Assembly (NCBI GenBank): GCA_019418525.1
Contig: DYBS01000037.1
Span: 1-12,446 of the forward strand
Source: Clostridiales bacterium
GTDB taxonomy: Bacteria; Bacillota; Clostridia; Oscillospirales; Oscillospiraceae
DNA length: 12,446 bases
Reading direction: 5' to 3'
This document shows, in pieces, positions 1-8,933 of the stretch; within the stretch, counting starts at the first letter, position 1; each line of letters begins with the position of its first letter. Below the pieces are notes generated by a model that saw only the letters and a program-made list of their open reading frames with translations, did not search any database and was not told where the DNA came from. A program made the position numbers and the translations under genes.

Positions 1-312
1 GCCCAGGTCGATGTCGCCCATATCAAAACCGCCAAAGCCGCCGTTGAAGCCGCCGCCGGGGCCGCCCGCGCCGAAGTTGGGATCCACGCCCGCATGGCCG
101 AACTGGTCATAGCGGGAGCGCTTCTCAGGGTCGGACAGGACCTCATAGGCCTCGTTGATCTCTTTGAACTTGGCCTCCGCCGTCTTATCCCCCGGGTTCA
201 TATCGGGGTGGTATTTCTTGGCCAGCTTCCGGTAGGCCTTTTTTAATTCCTCTGCCGAGGCGCCCTTACTGACGCCCAGCACTTCATAGTAATCTCGTTT
301 CTGTTCCGGCAT
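1..312 (-). CDS. dnaJ: Chaperone protein DnaJ (Hsp40), N-terminal part, cut by window edge
   Basis: DnaJ is the cytoplasmic co-chaperone that delivers unfolded clients to DnaK and stimulates its ATPase. The 104 visible codons hold a complete J domain (about residues 5-70) with the HPD motif at 35-37, the part that contacts DnaK. A Gly/Phe-rich linker follows from about residue 74 (repeats such as GGGFNGGFGGF). The zinc-finger and C-terminal client-binding domains lie beyond the left edge, so a full-length type I DnaJ cannot be confirmed here, though the GF linker and operon position favour it. The ATG at 312 is preceded by AGAGGTG six bases upstream (319-325). It is the last visible gene of the hrcA-grpE-dnaK-dnaJ operon and is separated from dnaK by a long structured 145-base spacer. 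Identity is seen directly from the J domain and context. Confidence 0.96.
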   Translation of the reverse strand, partial: MPEQKRDYYEVLGVSKGASAEELKKAYRKLAKKYHPDMNPGDKTAEAKFKEINEAYEVLSDPEKRSRYDQFGHAGVDPNFGAGGPGGGFNGGFGGFDMGDIDLG

Positions 313-348
313 ATGGTTCACCTCTCATAATTGAGGGAGTCTCAAAGG

Positions 349-453
349 ACAGGTGCGGCGCACCCGTCGCATAACGCCCCGGGTGGGACGGGAGTCAGAC
401 CCCCGCCCCACCGAAGTGCGCATGTTGTTTTTTGTTTGTTCGCGGCCTCCGCG
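349..453 (-). other. Structured dnaK-dnaJ intercistronic spacer with three stem-loops
   Basis: The 145 bases between the dnaK stop and the dnaJ start hold no gene. Read as minus-strand mRNA they can fold into three stem-loops. One, right after dnaK, is CGCGG-AGG-CCGCG (441-453). The second is an 11-bp stem, GGTGGGGCGGG with CCCGTCCCACC, around a 9-base loop (382-412). The third is an 8-bp stem, ACGGGTGC with GCACCTGT, around GCC (349-367). The second and third each contain one G.U pair in the minus-strand RNA, which would be an A.C mismatch in a plus-strand RNA. None is followed by a U tract in the minus direction, so they are not ordinary terminators. mRNA processing or stability elements that set the DnaK:DnaJ ratio, or an interspersed repeat, are possible readings. 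Confidence 0.5.
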
Positions 454-457
454 CTTC

Positions 458-2320
<1,863 letters not shown>

Positions 2321-2388
2321 AACACAATTCCTCCAATATATAGAAATTTATTTTTAACAAAGTAAGGATGGAGCGCTATAAAACGCCC

Positions 2389-2940
2389 TTAATTTGCTAC
2401 CTTCACCATAGCGACGCGGATGACTTTCTCACCGGTACGGAAGCCCGTCTGGAACACCTCGACTACGGTGTTCTCCCCGGCGTTCTCATCCTCCACGTGC
2501 ATCACGGCATTGTGGACGTTGGGGTCGAAGGTCTCGCCCAGAGCGGGAATCTCCTCCACGCCCAGCTTGGAGAGGACGTCCTTCAGACCGTTCATGGTCA
2601 TCTCCACGCCCTTCTTATACGCCTCATCGGCGGTCTCCTGCTTCAGCGCCCGCTCCAGATTGTCGTAGACCGGCAGAAACGCCGTCACTGCGTCGGATTT
2701 GGCGTTCTGATAGGCATCGGTCTTTTCCTTCTGGGTGCGTTTGCGGTAATTGTCATACTCGGCGGCCAAGCGGAGGTACTGATCCTCTTTTTTGGCCAGG
2801 GAGTCCTTCAGTGCCTCCAGTTCGGCCAGAAGCGGATCGGGCGTCTCACCCTGGGGCGCGGCAGTCTCGGGGGCGTCCTGCGCCACGGTCTCCTCCGCGT
2901 CCTGCTCGGGCACGGCCTTCACGTTATCCTGCTTGCTCAA
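2389..2940 (-). CDS. grpE: Nucleotide exchange factor GrpE
   Basis: GrpE is the dimeric nucleotide exchange factor that releases ADP from DnaK. The 183-residue product has an acidic, low-complexity N-terminus (about 1-40), then a long charged helix with coiled-coil character (about 40-100, with LAAEYDNYRKRTQKEK). The C-terminal beta domain carries the family signature around GETFDPNVHNAVMHVED and VEVFQTGF (about 125-183). The start is TTG. The codon at 2938-2940 reads TTG AGC AAG, and a strong GGGAGG-type site (2948-2953) sits seven bases upstream, so the unusual start is well supported. The gene begins 16 bases after the hrcA stop, so its ribosome site lies in that gap and the two genes are tightly linked. 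The rare start may lower GrpE output relative to DnaK (inference). Confidence 0.98.
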   Translation of the reverse strand: MSKQDNVKAVPEQDAEETVAQDAPETAAPQGETPDPLLAELEALKDSLAKKEDQYLRLAAEYDNYRKRTQKEKTDAYQNAKSDAVTAFLPVYDNLERALKQETADEAYKKGVEMTMNGLKDVLSKLGVEEIPALGETFDPNVHNAVMHVEDENAGENTVVEVFQTGFRTGEKVIRVAMVKVAN

Positions 2941-2956
2941 AGAGATTCCCTCCTGT

Positions 2957-4012
2957 TTATTCCTCGCCCTTCTTCTCGCCGGCGGGCAGCTCCCCCTGAT
3001 TGAACAGGCGGGTCAAGCCCTCGGCAAAGTAAGAGAGGCGGGCGGTGATCTTTGCGTAATCCATCCGGGTGGGACCCACCACACCGATGATGCCCCGCAT
3101 GCCCTCGCCGATGTCGTAGCTGGCCACCACCACACTGGTGTCCTTCAGGGCGTCCACCACGTTCTCCGGTCCGATGAGGATGCGCATGGCGTCGTTCTTG
3201 GGTACCGGGAATCGGCTGGCGTCCTGGTCCTCAGAGAGGTAGCTCATCAGGGGCTGGGCTCGCTCCAGATTCTGGTACTCGGGCAGCTCCAACAGATGGG
3301 CCAGGCCTGCGGTGTGGACCCGCCGGTGCTCCAGGCTCTCCAGCACCTCCATGGCGAAGGAGACCACCAGGCTGATGAGCCCGTAGGCATCTCCGGCGGC
3401 GTGCTGGGCCACCCGCATCAGCTCCGGCGTGATCTGATCCAGCGTCAGGCCGGTGAAGGTGGTGTTGAGCAGCGTATTGAGCATCTGCAGCTGGGCCTCG
3501 GTGAGATCACTGGGCAGCTGCACCAGCTTGTTGCGCACGATGTTGGTATCGGTCATCACCACGATGATAAAGGCATTGCGCTCCACCATGAGCAGATCGA
3601 AGCGCCGGATGGTCACCTGCTCCGCCCCCGAGGAGAGGGCGAAAGCGGGATAGTTGGTCAGTTTGGAGACGATCCGTCCCGCCTGGTCGATGACCCGGTC
3701 CAGCTCCTGCATCTTCAGGCGCAGCGCGTGATTGATGCGCTCGGTCTCCTGGACCGTGAGCTTGTGCTCCTCCATCAGCTCGTTGACGTACAACCGGTAG
3801 CCCTTGGGCGACGGGATACGTCCGGCCGAGGTATGGGGCTTTTCCAGCAGCCCCATGCTCTCCAGGTCGGCCATCTCGTTGCGGATGGTAGCCGAGGAGA
3901 GCTTCCGATCCAGGAATTCCGCCACGGATTTGGAGCCCACCGGCTCCGCCGTGGCGATGTAGCTCTCAATGATGGCACGGAGGATGCGTTTTTTTCGTTC
4001 GCTTAAATCCAT
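2957..4012 (-). CDS. hrcA: Heat-inducible transcription repressor HrcA
   Basis: HrcA is the repressor of class I heat-shock genes. It binds the CIRCE operator, and its folding depends on GroEL in the well-studied species. The 351-residue product begins with a winged-helix DNA-binding domain (about 1-70). This includes SSATIRNEMADLESMGLL (39-56) and the conserved HTSAGRIPSPKGYRLYV segment (from about 60). The GAF-like dimerisation core and insert domain follow. I place the start at the ATG at 4012 (protein MDLSERKKR), because AGAGGTG (4019-4025) lies six bases upstream. A closer ATG at 4018 overlaps that site, and the in-frame ATG at 4042 lies inside the CIRCE operator. It is first in the operon and is autoregulated through the CIRCE just upstream. 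Confidence 0.98.
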   Translation of the reverse strand: MDLSERKKRILRAIIESYIATAEPVGSKSVAEFLDRKLSSATIRNEMADLESMGLLEKPHTSAGRIPSPKGYRLYVNELMEEHKLTVQETERINHALRLKMQELDRVIDQAGRIVSKLTNYPAFALSSGAEQVTIRRFDLLMVERNAFIIVVMTDTNIVRNKLVQLPSDLTEAQLQMLNTLLNTTFTGLTLDQITPELMRVAQHAAGDAYGLISLVVSFAMEVLESLEHRRVHTAGLAHLLELPEYQNLERAQPLMSYLSEDQDASRFPVPKNDAMRILIGPENVVDALKDTSVVVASYDIGEGMRGIIGVVGPTRMDYAKITARLSYFAEGLTRLFNQGELPAGEKKGEE

Positions 4013-4035
4013 GTCCATCACCTCTTGCTTTCGCT

Positions 4036-4062
4036 TTAGCACTCAATCTCCCCGAGTGCTAA
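4036..4062. promoter_or_regulatory. CIRCE operator (HrcA binding site)
   Basis: A perfect 9-bp inverted repeat, TTAGCACTC-N9-GAGTGCTAA, matches the CIRCE consensus at every arm position and has the standard 9-base spacer. It lies immediately downstream of the -10 box and just before hrcA, where bound HrcA would block transcription start. It also falls within the transcribed 5' leader. No other CIRCE copy was seen in the window. Confidence 0.98.
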
Positions 4063-4066
4063 AGAT

Positions 4067-4095
4067 AATGTACCACCGTCCTCCGAAAAAGTCAA
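4067..4095 (-). promoter_or_regulatory. Sigma-A-type promoter of the hrcA operon
   Basis: On the minus strand the -35 box TTGACT (4090-4095) and the -10 box TACATT (4067-4072) are separated by exactly 17 bases. The predicted transcription start falls around 4060, inside the CIRCE operator. That is the expected geometry for an HrcA-repressed promoter. Confidence 0.85.
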
Positions 4096-4120
4096 TAGGT
4101 CGGTTGTAAATTAAATGTGA

Positions 4121-4161
4121 ACAGGAAAAGCCCCGCGCATCTGCCGTCAGAGCGCGGGGCT
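4121..4161 (-). terminator. Rho-independent terminator after the MBL-fold gene
   Basis: Read on the minus strand, a 10-bp GC-rich stem (AGCCCCGCGC paired with GCGCGGGGCT, arms 4152-4161 and 4129-4138) encloses a 13-base loop. It is followed by a short U run, TTTTCC. It lies 12 bases after the stop of the MBL-fold gene and about 25 bases before the hrcA -35 box, so it insulates the heat-shock operon from the unit upstream. The U tract is short, so termination may be incomplete. Confidence 0.8.
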
Positions 4162-4173
4162 GATTGCTAAAAT

Positions 4174-4947
4174 TCAGGGAAACTGGAGCACATCGCCGGT
4201 GTTGAGGTGGAAGATCTGCCCGGGGGAGGCCTCCTCCATCAGGGTAAAGGCGGGACGACCGGTACAGTGGCCGGTGTGGACCTCTGCCACCCCCAGCTCC
4301 CCGGTGAGGCGGCGGGAGAGGGCGGTCACCACCTCCGGGTCCTTGCCCAGGGAGCCCATGCCGTGCTTCCCCACCAGGTGGAAGCCCCCCACCAGGGCAT
4401 ACACCTTCTGCCCGGGGAAGCGCTTCAAAAGGTCCGCCACGATGACATCCGCCCCGGCGTGGCAGCAGGAGTTCATCACCACCAGCCCCCGCTCGGTCTC
4501 CACCGCCAGGGACTGCTCGTGCTCCACCCCGTCGGGGACGAGGTGCATCCCCGGCGCGATGGTCCGGGGCCCATCGGCCAGGTCGAAGCGATCTCCAAAG
4601 CGCTCGAAGAGCGCCGGGTCCACCCCGGCGGGCCGGGCGGCCGGGTCGGCGGTGTCCCGTGCGTACTCCCCCCGGGCGGCGGGGCGGGCGTATACCTTGG
4701 CCCTGGTATTGCGGGCAAAGAAGGCGGGCAGGCCCCCGGCGTGGTCGTCGTGGCCGTGGGAGAGCACCGCCCCCTCCACCGCCGCCAGGTCCAGCCCCAG
4801 CGCGTCGGCGTTGCGGACAAATACTCCGCTGGTACCGGTATCCAGCAGCCACACCCTCCCCTGGTACTCCAGGTAGAGGGACAGGCCGTGTTCACAGGTA
4901 AGCGGGCCGTGGGTGACGTTCTCGATGAGGACGGTGATACGGAGCAT
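4174..4947 (-). CDS. MBL-fold metallo-hydrolase (DHPMP synthase-like)
   Basis: A 257-residue metallo-beta-lactamase-fold protein with no signal peptide, predicted cytoplasmic. The N-terminal part has CEHGLSLYL (18-26) and LLDTG (34-38). The metal-binding motif is SHGHDDHAGG (63-72), supplying H64, H66, D68 and H69. Later ligand regions are NSCCHAG, GGFHL and the C-terminal HTGHCTG. This arrangement matches the family often labelled 7,8-dihydropterin-6-methyl-4-(beta-D-ribofuranosyl)aminobenzene-5'-phosphate synthase-like. Most bacterial members have no known substrate, and none can be assigned here. The ATG has AAAGGAG six bases upstream (4954-4960). It is the last gene of a minus-strand unit, 22 bases after the MATE gene. 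The family call is firm and the biological role is unknown. Confidence 0.88.
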   Translation of the reverse strand: MLRITVLIENVTHGPLTCEHGLSLYLEYQGRVWLLDTGTSGVFVRNADALGLDLAAVEGAVLSHGHDDHAGGLPAFFARNTRAKVYARPAARGEYARDTADPAARPAGVDPALFERFGDRFDLADGPRTIAPGMHLVPDGVEHEQSLAVETERGLVVMNSCCHAGADVIVADLLKRFPGQKVYALVGGFHLVGKHGMGSLGKDPEVVTALSRRLTGELGVAEVHTGHCTGRPAFTLMEEASPGQIFHLNTGDVLQFP

Positions 4948-4969
4948 AGCACTCTCCTTTTTATCCGGC

Positions 4970-6352
4970 CTACTGGCCGGCCCGGGTAATGTCGTTGATC
5001 CAAGCGCGGGAGCGGAAACGGGTCAGGCCCAGGGTGAATTTCACCAGCTGCTCGATGGTGATGGCGATATACACCCACACGATATCCCACCGGAGCACCA
5101 GCGCGAAGATGGCCGCCAGAGGGATGGCCACCAGCCACATGGCCGACACGTCGATGACGGCGGCGGCCCGGCTGTCCCCACCGCCCCGGAGGACGCCCAC
5201 GGTATTGCAGGAGTCAAAGGAGCGCAGGGGCATCAGCGCGCCGGTAAAGGTGAGGATCAGGGTGGCGATGGAGGCGGACACCGGCGTCAGGTGGAACAGC
5301 GGATAGACCACCGCGGGGAGCCAAGTGTGGGCCGACACCACCAGCACCGCTCCGATGACGGCGCCGCAGAGGAAGGCCATGGTGTTCAGAGCGGCGGCCA
5401 CCTCGTACACAGTAGCCCGGCGGCCCGCGCCGATCTCCCGGCCCACTACGATGGCGGCGGTGCCGGCGATGGCGAACACCGCCACCAGGCTGATGTCCTC
5501 CACGTTGCCGGCGATGGCCCGGGCAGCCAAAATGTGGGTGCTGTCCGCCATGTGGCCCATGATGACCTTATACATAGAGGTGCCCATACCCCACAGGGTC
5601 TCGTTGACCACCACGGGGGTGGCAAAGCGGAAGAACTTTTCTACCAGAGCCCGGTCGGGCCGCAGGCACAGGGAGAGCTTCAGGCGGAAGCGGCGGTTCC
5701 GGGCGGCGTAGACCACCATGATGGCAAACTCCACGATGCGGGAAGTGAGGGTGGCGATGGCCGCGCCCTCCACCTCCAGCCGGGGGGCGCCCAGGTTGCC
5801 GAAGATGAACACCCAGTTGAGGAAGGTGTTGGTGAGCATGGAGGCCGCGTAGATCCACAGACCCAGCTGGGGGTTCTCCATGCTGCGGTGGGCGCCGGTG
5901 TAGACGCCGGTGATGCTGTTGAAGAGGTAGGAGACGCCCACGATGCGGGCGTACCCCGCCGCCAGGGGGATGAGCTCCTCATTGTTGGTCAGAAGGCCCA
6001 TGAGCTGGTAGGGAAAAACAAACATAACCAGGGCGAACACCGCCGAGATGGCCCCCGCCAGATAGAAGCCGATGCCGATGCAGCGGTTGATGGCGTCGGT
6101 ATCCCCCTTCCCCCAGTACTGGCTGATGAGCACCGAGGAGCCGCTCTGGAGTCCGAAGATGACCAGCTGGATGATGAACACCGGGATGTTGGCCTGGGCC
6201 ACGGCGGCCAGAGGGGCCTCCCCCAAACTGCCCACCATAAAGGTGTCGATCATGCCCAGAGAGGTGGTAATCAGGTTCTGGAACAGAATGGGCAGCGCCA
6301 GGGAGATCACATTTCGATAAAACACACTGCCCCGATTGAGGTAGGAGAACAT
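4970..6352 (-). CDS. MATE family efflux transporter
   Basis: A 460-residue inner-membrane protein of the multidrug and toxic compound extrusion family, in which two six-helix bundles export organic cations or metabolites using a Na+ or H+ gradient. The N-terminus FYRNVISLALPILFQNLITT followed by IDTFMVGSLGE is the typical first helix and loop of MATE proteins. About twelve hydrophobic segments follow. The length fits the family (about 450). The substrate cannot be predicted. I choose ATG 6352; an in-frame GTG lies two codons upstream at 6358. No Shine-Dalgarno sequence precedes either, and a strong hairpin ends only a few bases upstream. It lies between the cysteine desulfurase gene (67 bases upstream) and the MBL-fold gene (22 bases downstream), probably in one transcript. 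Confidence 0.93.
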   Translation of the reverse strand: MFSYLNRGSVFYRNVISLALPILFQNLITTSLGMIDTFMVGSLGEAPLAAVAQANIPVFIIQLVIFGLQSGSSVLISQYWGKGDTDAINRCIGIGFYLAGAISAVFALVMFVFPYQLMGLLTNNEELIPLAAGYARIVGVSYLFNSITGVYTGAHRSMENPQLGLWIYAASMLTNTFLNWVFIFGNLGAPRLEVEGAAIATLTSRIVEFAIMVVYAARNRRFRLKLSLCLRPDRALVEKFFRFATPVVVNETLWGMGTSMYKVIMGHMADSTHILAARAIAGNVEDISLVAVFAIAGTAAIVVGREIGAGRRATVYEVAAALNTMAFLCGAVIGAVLVVSAHTWLPAVVYPLFHLTPVSASIATLILTFTGALMPLRSFDSCNTVGVLRGGGDSRAAAVIDVSAMWLVAIPLAAIFALVLRWDIVWVYIAITIEQLVKFTLGLTRFRSRAWINDITRAGQ

Positions 6353-6362
6353 ACACACACCA

Positions 6363-6391
6363 GCCGGCGCGCTCTCTCGCTTCGCGCCGGC
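6363..6391 (-). other. Strong inverted repeat upstream of the MATE start
   Basis: A perfect 9-bp GC-only inverted repeat (GCCGGCGCG with CGCGCCGGC) surrounds an 11-base loop between the cysteine desulfurase stop (6420) and the MATE start (6352). No U tract follows on the minus strand, so it is not a standard terminator there. On the plus strand it is followed by GCCTTTCC, also weak. It occupies the place where a ribosome binding site would be expected. An attenuator, an RNA processing site or a translational control hairpin are possible. Confidence 0.5.
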
Positions 6392-6419
6392 GCCTTTCCA
6401 TTGTGATGCCGGAGAGGGC

Positions 6420-7553
6420 TCAGGCCCCTACGTGTCCGGCGCGGATGGCCGCCAGCCCCTCCGCCAGGGCGTCCACCTCTTCCCGGGTGGAGTCGGGACA
6501 GAAGGAGATGCGCAGCACCCCCATCAGCGTGCGCTTGGGGAGCCCCAGCGCCGCGAATACATGGCTGGGCTTGCCCTTGTGGCAGGCCGAACCGGAGGAC
6601 ACACACACGCCCCGGTCATTCAGTGCCCGCACCACCATTTCGCTGGGATAGCCCGGCAGAGACACCGAACAGATGTGGGGCGCGTCCCCAGGGGTGACCA
6701 CCTCCAGGTCGGGCACCTTTTCCTTCAGCGTCTCCAGAGCGTAGGCTTTCAATTCCGCCATATGGGCCCGGTTCTCCTCGCCGTGCTCTCCCCACGCCCG
6801 GCAGGCCGCGGCAAAGGCGGCGATCTGGGCGGTGGGCTCAGTGCCGGGGCGCAGGCCCTTCTCCTGGCCGCCGCCCCGCAGGAGGGGGTTCAATTTCAGT
6901 CCGGCGCGGATGTACTGAGCGCCAATACCCTTGGGCGCCCGGACCTTGTGGCCGCTGATCGTCAGCAGATCCACCCCCAGCTCCTTCGGCGTAAAGGGCA
7001 CCTTTAAAAAGGCCTGCACCGCATCGGTGTGGACCAGGATGTCGGGGCAATAGGCCTTTACGATGGAGGCACACTCCTTCACCGGCTGCACCGTGCCCAG
7101 CTCGTTGTTCACCAGCATCATGGACACCAGCACTGTGTCCTCCCGCAGGGCCTCCCGCAGATCCCGGGTGGAGACATGGCCGCTCTTGTCGGGGCGCAGC
7201 CGGGTCACCCGGTAGCCCTGCGCCTCCAGGGCTTTCAGCGGCTCCAGCACCGCCGAGTGCTCGATAGCGGTGGTGACGATATGCTTGCCCCGCCGGCGAC
7301 CGTGCTCCACCGCGGCGTGGATGGCCCAGTTGTCCCCCTCGGTGCCGCAGGAGGTGAAATAGAGTTCGTCGCTCTCACAGCCCAGGGCGGCGGCCACCGC
7401 CGCTCGGTCCTCCTCCACCCGGCGGGCGGCCTCCTGCCCCAGGGCATAGCGGGAAGAGGGGTTGCCGTACCCCTGTGTCATCACCTCCAGCGCCGCACGG
7501 GCGGCCTCATCACACACCTTTGTGGTGGAAGCATTATCCAGATAAACCATCAT
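6420..7553 (-). CDS. Cysteine desulfurase (NifS/IscS-like, class V aminotransferase fold)
   Basis: A 377-residue PLP enzyme of the cysteine desulfurase family, which takes sulfur from L-cysteine to form an enzyme persulfide used for Fe-S clusters or thiolated tRNA. Seen directly: N-terminal YLDNASTT (4-11), NPSS (31-34), the TEGDN cofactor loop (71-75), H99 stacking over PLP, SGHK with the Schiff-base lysine K203, and RPGTE (235-239). The active-site loop SSGSAC holds the catalytic C324, followed by HKGKPSH rather than the common TSA/SLEPSH. The ATG at 7553 is chosen because homology begins at once. A GTG at 7568 in frame would add five residues, and no strong ribosome site favours either. 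No IscU, SufU or ThiI gene is adjacent, so the sulfur acceptor is unknown. It is first in a unit with the MATE and MBL genes. Confidence 0.93.
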   Translation of the reverse strand: MMVYLDNASTTKVCDEAARAALEVMTQGYGNPSSRYALGQEAARRVEEDRAAVAAALGCESDELYFTSCGTEGDNWAIHAAVEHGRRRGKHIVTTAIEHSAVLEPLKALEAQGYRVTRLRPDKSGHVSTRDLREALREDTVLVSMMLVNNELGTVQPVKECASIVKAYCPDILVHTDAVQAFLKVPFTPKELGVDLLTISGHKVRAPKGIGAQYIRAGLKLNPLLRGGGQEKGLRPGTEPTAQIAAFAAACRAWGEHGEENRAHMAELKAYALETLKEKVPDLEVVTPGDAPHICSVSLPGYPSEMVVRALNDRGVCVSSGSACHKGKPSHVFAALGLPKRTLMGVLRISFCPDSTREEVDALAEGLAAIRAGHVGA

Positions 7554-7597
7554 GACAGGAAATCTCACTCATTTCTTTGGTATTTCACAATAGATTC

Positions 7598-7626
7598 ATT
7601 CTATCGTCCCCGCCCTGGAAAGTCAA
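7598..7626 (-). promoter_or_regulatory. Sigma-A-type promoter of the cysteine desulfurase unit
   Basis: On the minus strand TTGACT (7621-7626) and TAGAAT (7598-7603) are separated by 17 bases, one mismatch each from the housekeeping consensus. The start would be near 7591, giving a leader of about 40 bases. A short inverted repeat, ATAGA-TTCAT-TCTAT (7590-7604), overlaps the -10 box and could be an operator. Confidence 0.8.
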
Positions 7627-7650
7627 GATGACGAAATAGCGCCGCTCCCC

Positions 7651-7679
7651 TTGACAATGGCGCAAAAATCCTCCATACT
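7651..7679 (+). promoter_or_regulatory. Sigma-A-type promoter of the flavodiiron-rubredoxin operon
   Basis: A perfect -35 box TTGACA (7651-7656) is followed after 17 bases by CATACT (7674-7679), which matches four of six consensus positions. TACTAT two bases further is an alternative with a 19-base spacer. The start would be near 7686, about 25 bases before the gene. It is back to back with the cysteine desulfurase promoter, the two -35 boxes lying about 24 bases apart. Confidence 0.75.
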
Positions 7680-7710
7680 ATTGCCGAAAACCTAGAAAGA
7701 AGGTATGAAA

Positions 7711-8895
7711 ATGAGCGCCATCAAACTGAAGGACGGCATTTGGTCGGTGGGCGTGCTCAATCCCTCCCTGCGGGTCTTTGACATCGTGATGGAGTCCAAG
7801 TACGGCACCTCCTACAATGCCTACCTGCTGACCGGTGAGAAAAATGTCCTCATCGAGACGGTCCACACCGATTATTTTGAGGAATATCTGGAAAACATCA
7901 GACAGGTCATTCCCGTGGAGCAGGTGGACTACCTGATCATGAACCACAACGAGCCCGACCACTCGGGCAGCGTGGCCAAGCTTCTGGAGCTGGTCCCCAA
8001 CCTGAAAATCTTTGCCACTGCCGCGGGCAAGAAGCACCTGGAGGACATCACCAACCGCACCCTCCCCATCCAGGTGGTAAAGGCCGGCGACAAGCTGGAC
8101 ATCGGCGGCAAGGAGCTGGAGTTCATCCCCGCCCCCATGCTGCACTGGGCCGACTCCATGTTCACCTGGGACGCGGCCGACAAGACCGCCTTCACCTGTG
8201 ATTTCCTGGGCGCTCATTTCTGCGAGCCCACCATGCTGGACCGCAACATCCACGACGTGGCCGCCTACGAGGGCGAGCGGGCCTACTACTACGCCGGCAT
8301 CTTCGGGCCCTTCAAGTCCGCCGTTCTGACCGGTCTGGACAAGCTGCCCGCCGAGGCCGAGATGGTCTGTCCCAGCCACGGCCCCGTCCTCACCGACACC
8401 CTGGCCCAGTGCCGGGAGCTCTACCGCACCTGGAGCACCCCCCAGCCCCGGGACAAGAAGTTGGCCGCGGTGATCTACGCCTCCGCCTACGGCTGCACTA
8501 CCGCTCTGGCCAACGCCGCCGCCCAGGCCCTGGAGGCCGACGGCTACGAGGTGCGCTGCCTGGACGTGGTGAAGGCCGGTGTGGCCGCCTGCGCCGAGGC
8601 CGCCAACGAGGCCAACGTCCTCCTGGTGGGCGCCCCCACCATCAACCGGGACGCCCCCAAGGCCGTGTGGGATGTGCTCGCCTCCATCGACGCGGTGAAC
8701 ACCCGCGGCCGGTCTGCCGGCGCCTTCGGCGCCTACGGCTGGAGCGGCGAGGCCCCCGGTATGCTCCACACCCGCCTGGCCCAGCTGAAGCTGGCCGGCC
8801 CCGAGGCCCCCTTCCGGGTGCTCTTCACCCCCACTCAGGATGACCTGACCGCCATGCAGGACTACGCCCGCTCCGTGGCGGCTCTGGCCAAATAA
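7711..8895 (+). CDS. Flavodiiron protein (A-type flavoprotein, FprA-like)
   Basis: A cytoplasmic flavodiiron enzyme that reduces O2 to water and/or NO to N2O, protecting anaerobes. The 394-residue product has an N-terminal MBL-fold diiron domain (about 1-245) with ligands H79, E81 and D83 in NHNEPDHSGS, then H145, D164 (CDFLG) and H223 (PSHGP). This is the full set expected for the family. A C-terminal flavodoxin domain (about 250-394) carries the FMN phosphate loop near YASAYGCT and aromatic FMN contacts near GAYGWSGEAP. There is no fused rubredoxin or reductase domain, so it is the short class A form, and the rubredoxin gene 38 bases downstream is its likely electron donor. Start: ATG 7711 has AAGG seven bases upstream. 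The ATG at 7705 has it one base away. O2 versus NO preference cannot be told from sequence. Confidence 0.95.
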   Translation: MSAIKLKDGIWSVGVLNPSLRVFDIVMESKYGTSYNAYLLTGEKNVLIETVHTDYFEEYLENIRQVIPVEQVDYLIMNHNEPDHSGSVAKLLELVPNLKIFATAAGKKHLEDITNRTLPIQVVKAGDKLDIGGKELEFIPAPMLHWADSMFTWDAADKTAFTCDFLGAHFCEPTMLDRNIHDVAAYEGERAYYYAGIFGPFKSAVLTGLDKLPAEAEMVCPSHGPVLTDTLAQCRELYRTWSTPQPRDKKLAAVIYASAYGCTTALANAAAQALEADGYEVRCLDVVKAGVAACAEAANEANVLLVGAPTINRDAPKAVWDVLASIDAVNTRGRSAGAFGAYGWSGEAPGMLHTRLAQLKLAGPEAPFRVLFTPTQDDLTAMQDYARSVAALAK

Positions 8896-8933
8896 GTTGT
8901 CTTATTTTCTCAACAAGAAAGGAATGTTTCAAG

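Noticed and set aside
1..80. Gly-rich repeat-like sequence at the left edge
   Set aside because: It is the normal Gly/Phe-rich linker of DnaJ, not a separate DNA repeat.
4013..4042. HrcA starting at the ATG at 4042
   Set aside because: That codon lies inside the CIRCE operator and has no ribosome site. AGAGGTG before 4012 fits, and HrcA homology starts there.
4913..6406. A 497-codon plus-strand frame opposite the MATE gene
   Set aside because: Rich in Gly, His, Asp and Gln with no domain, and fully explained by the GC-biased codons of the MATE gene on the other strand.
7678..8769. A 363-codon minus-strand frame opposite the flavodiiron gene
   Set aside because: Shadow of a clearly real gene, with a repetitive Gly/Val/His composition and no recognised motif.
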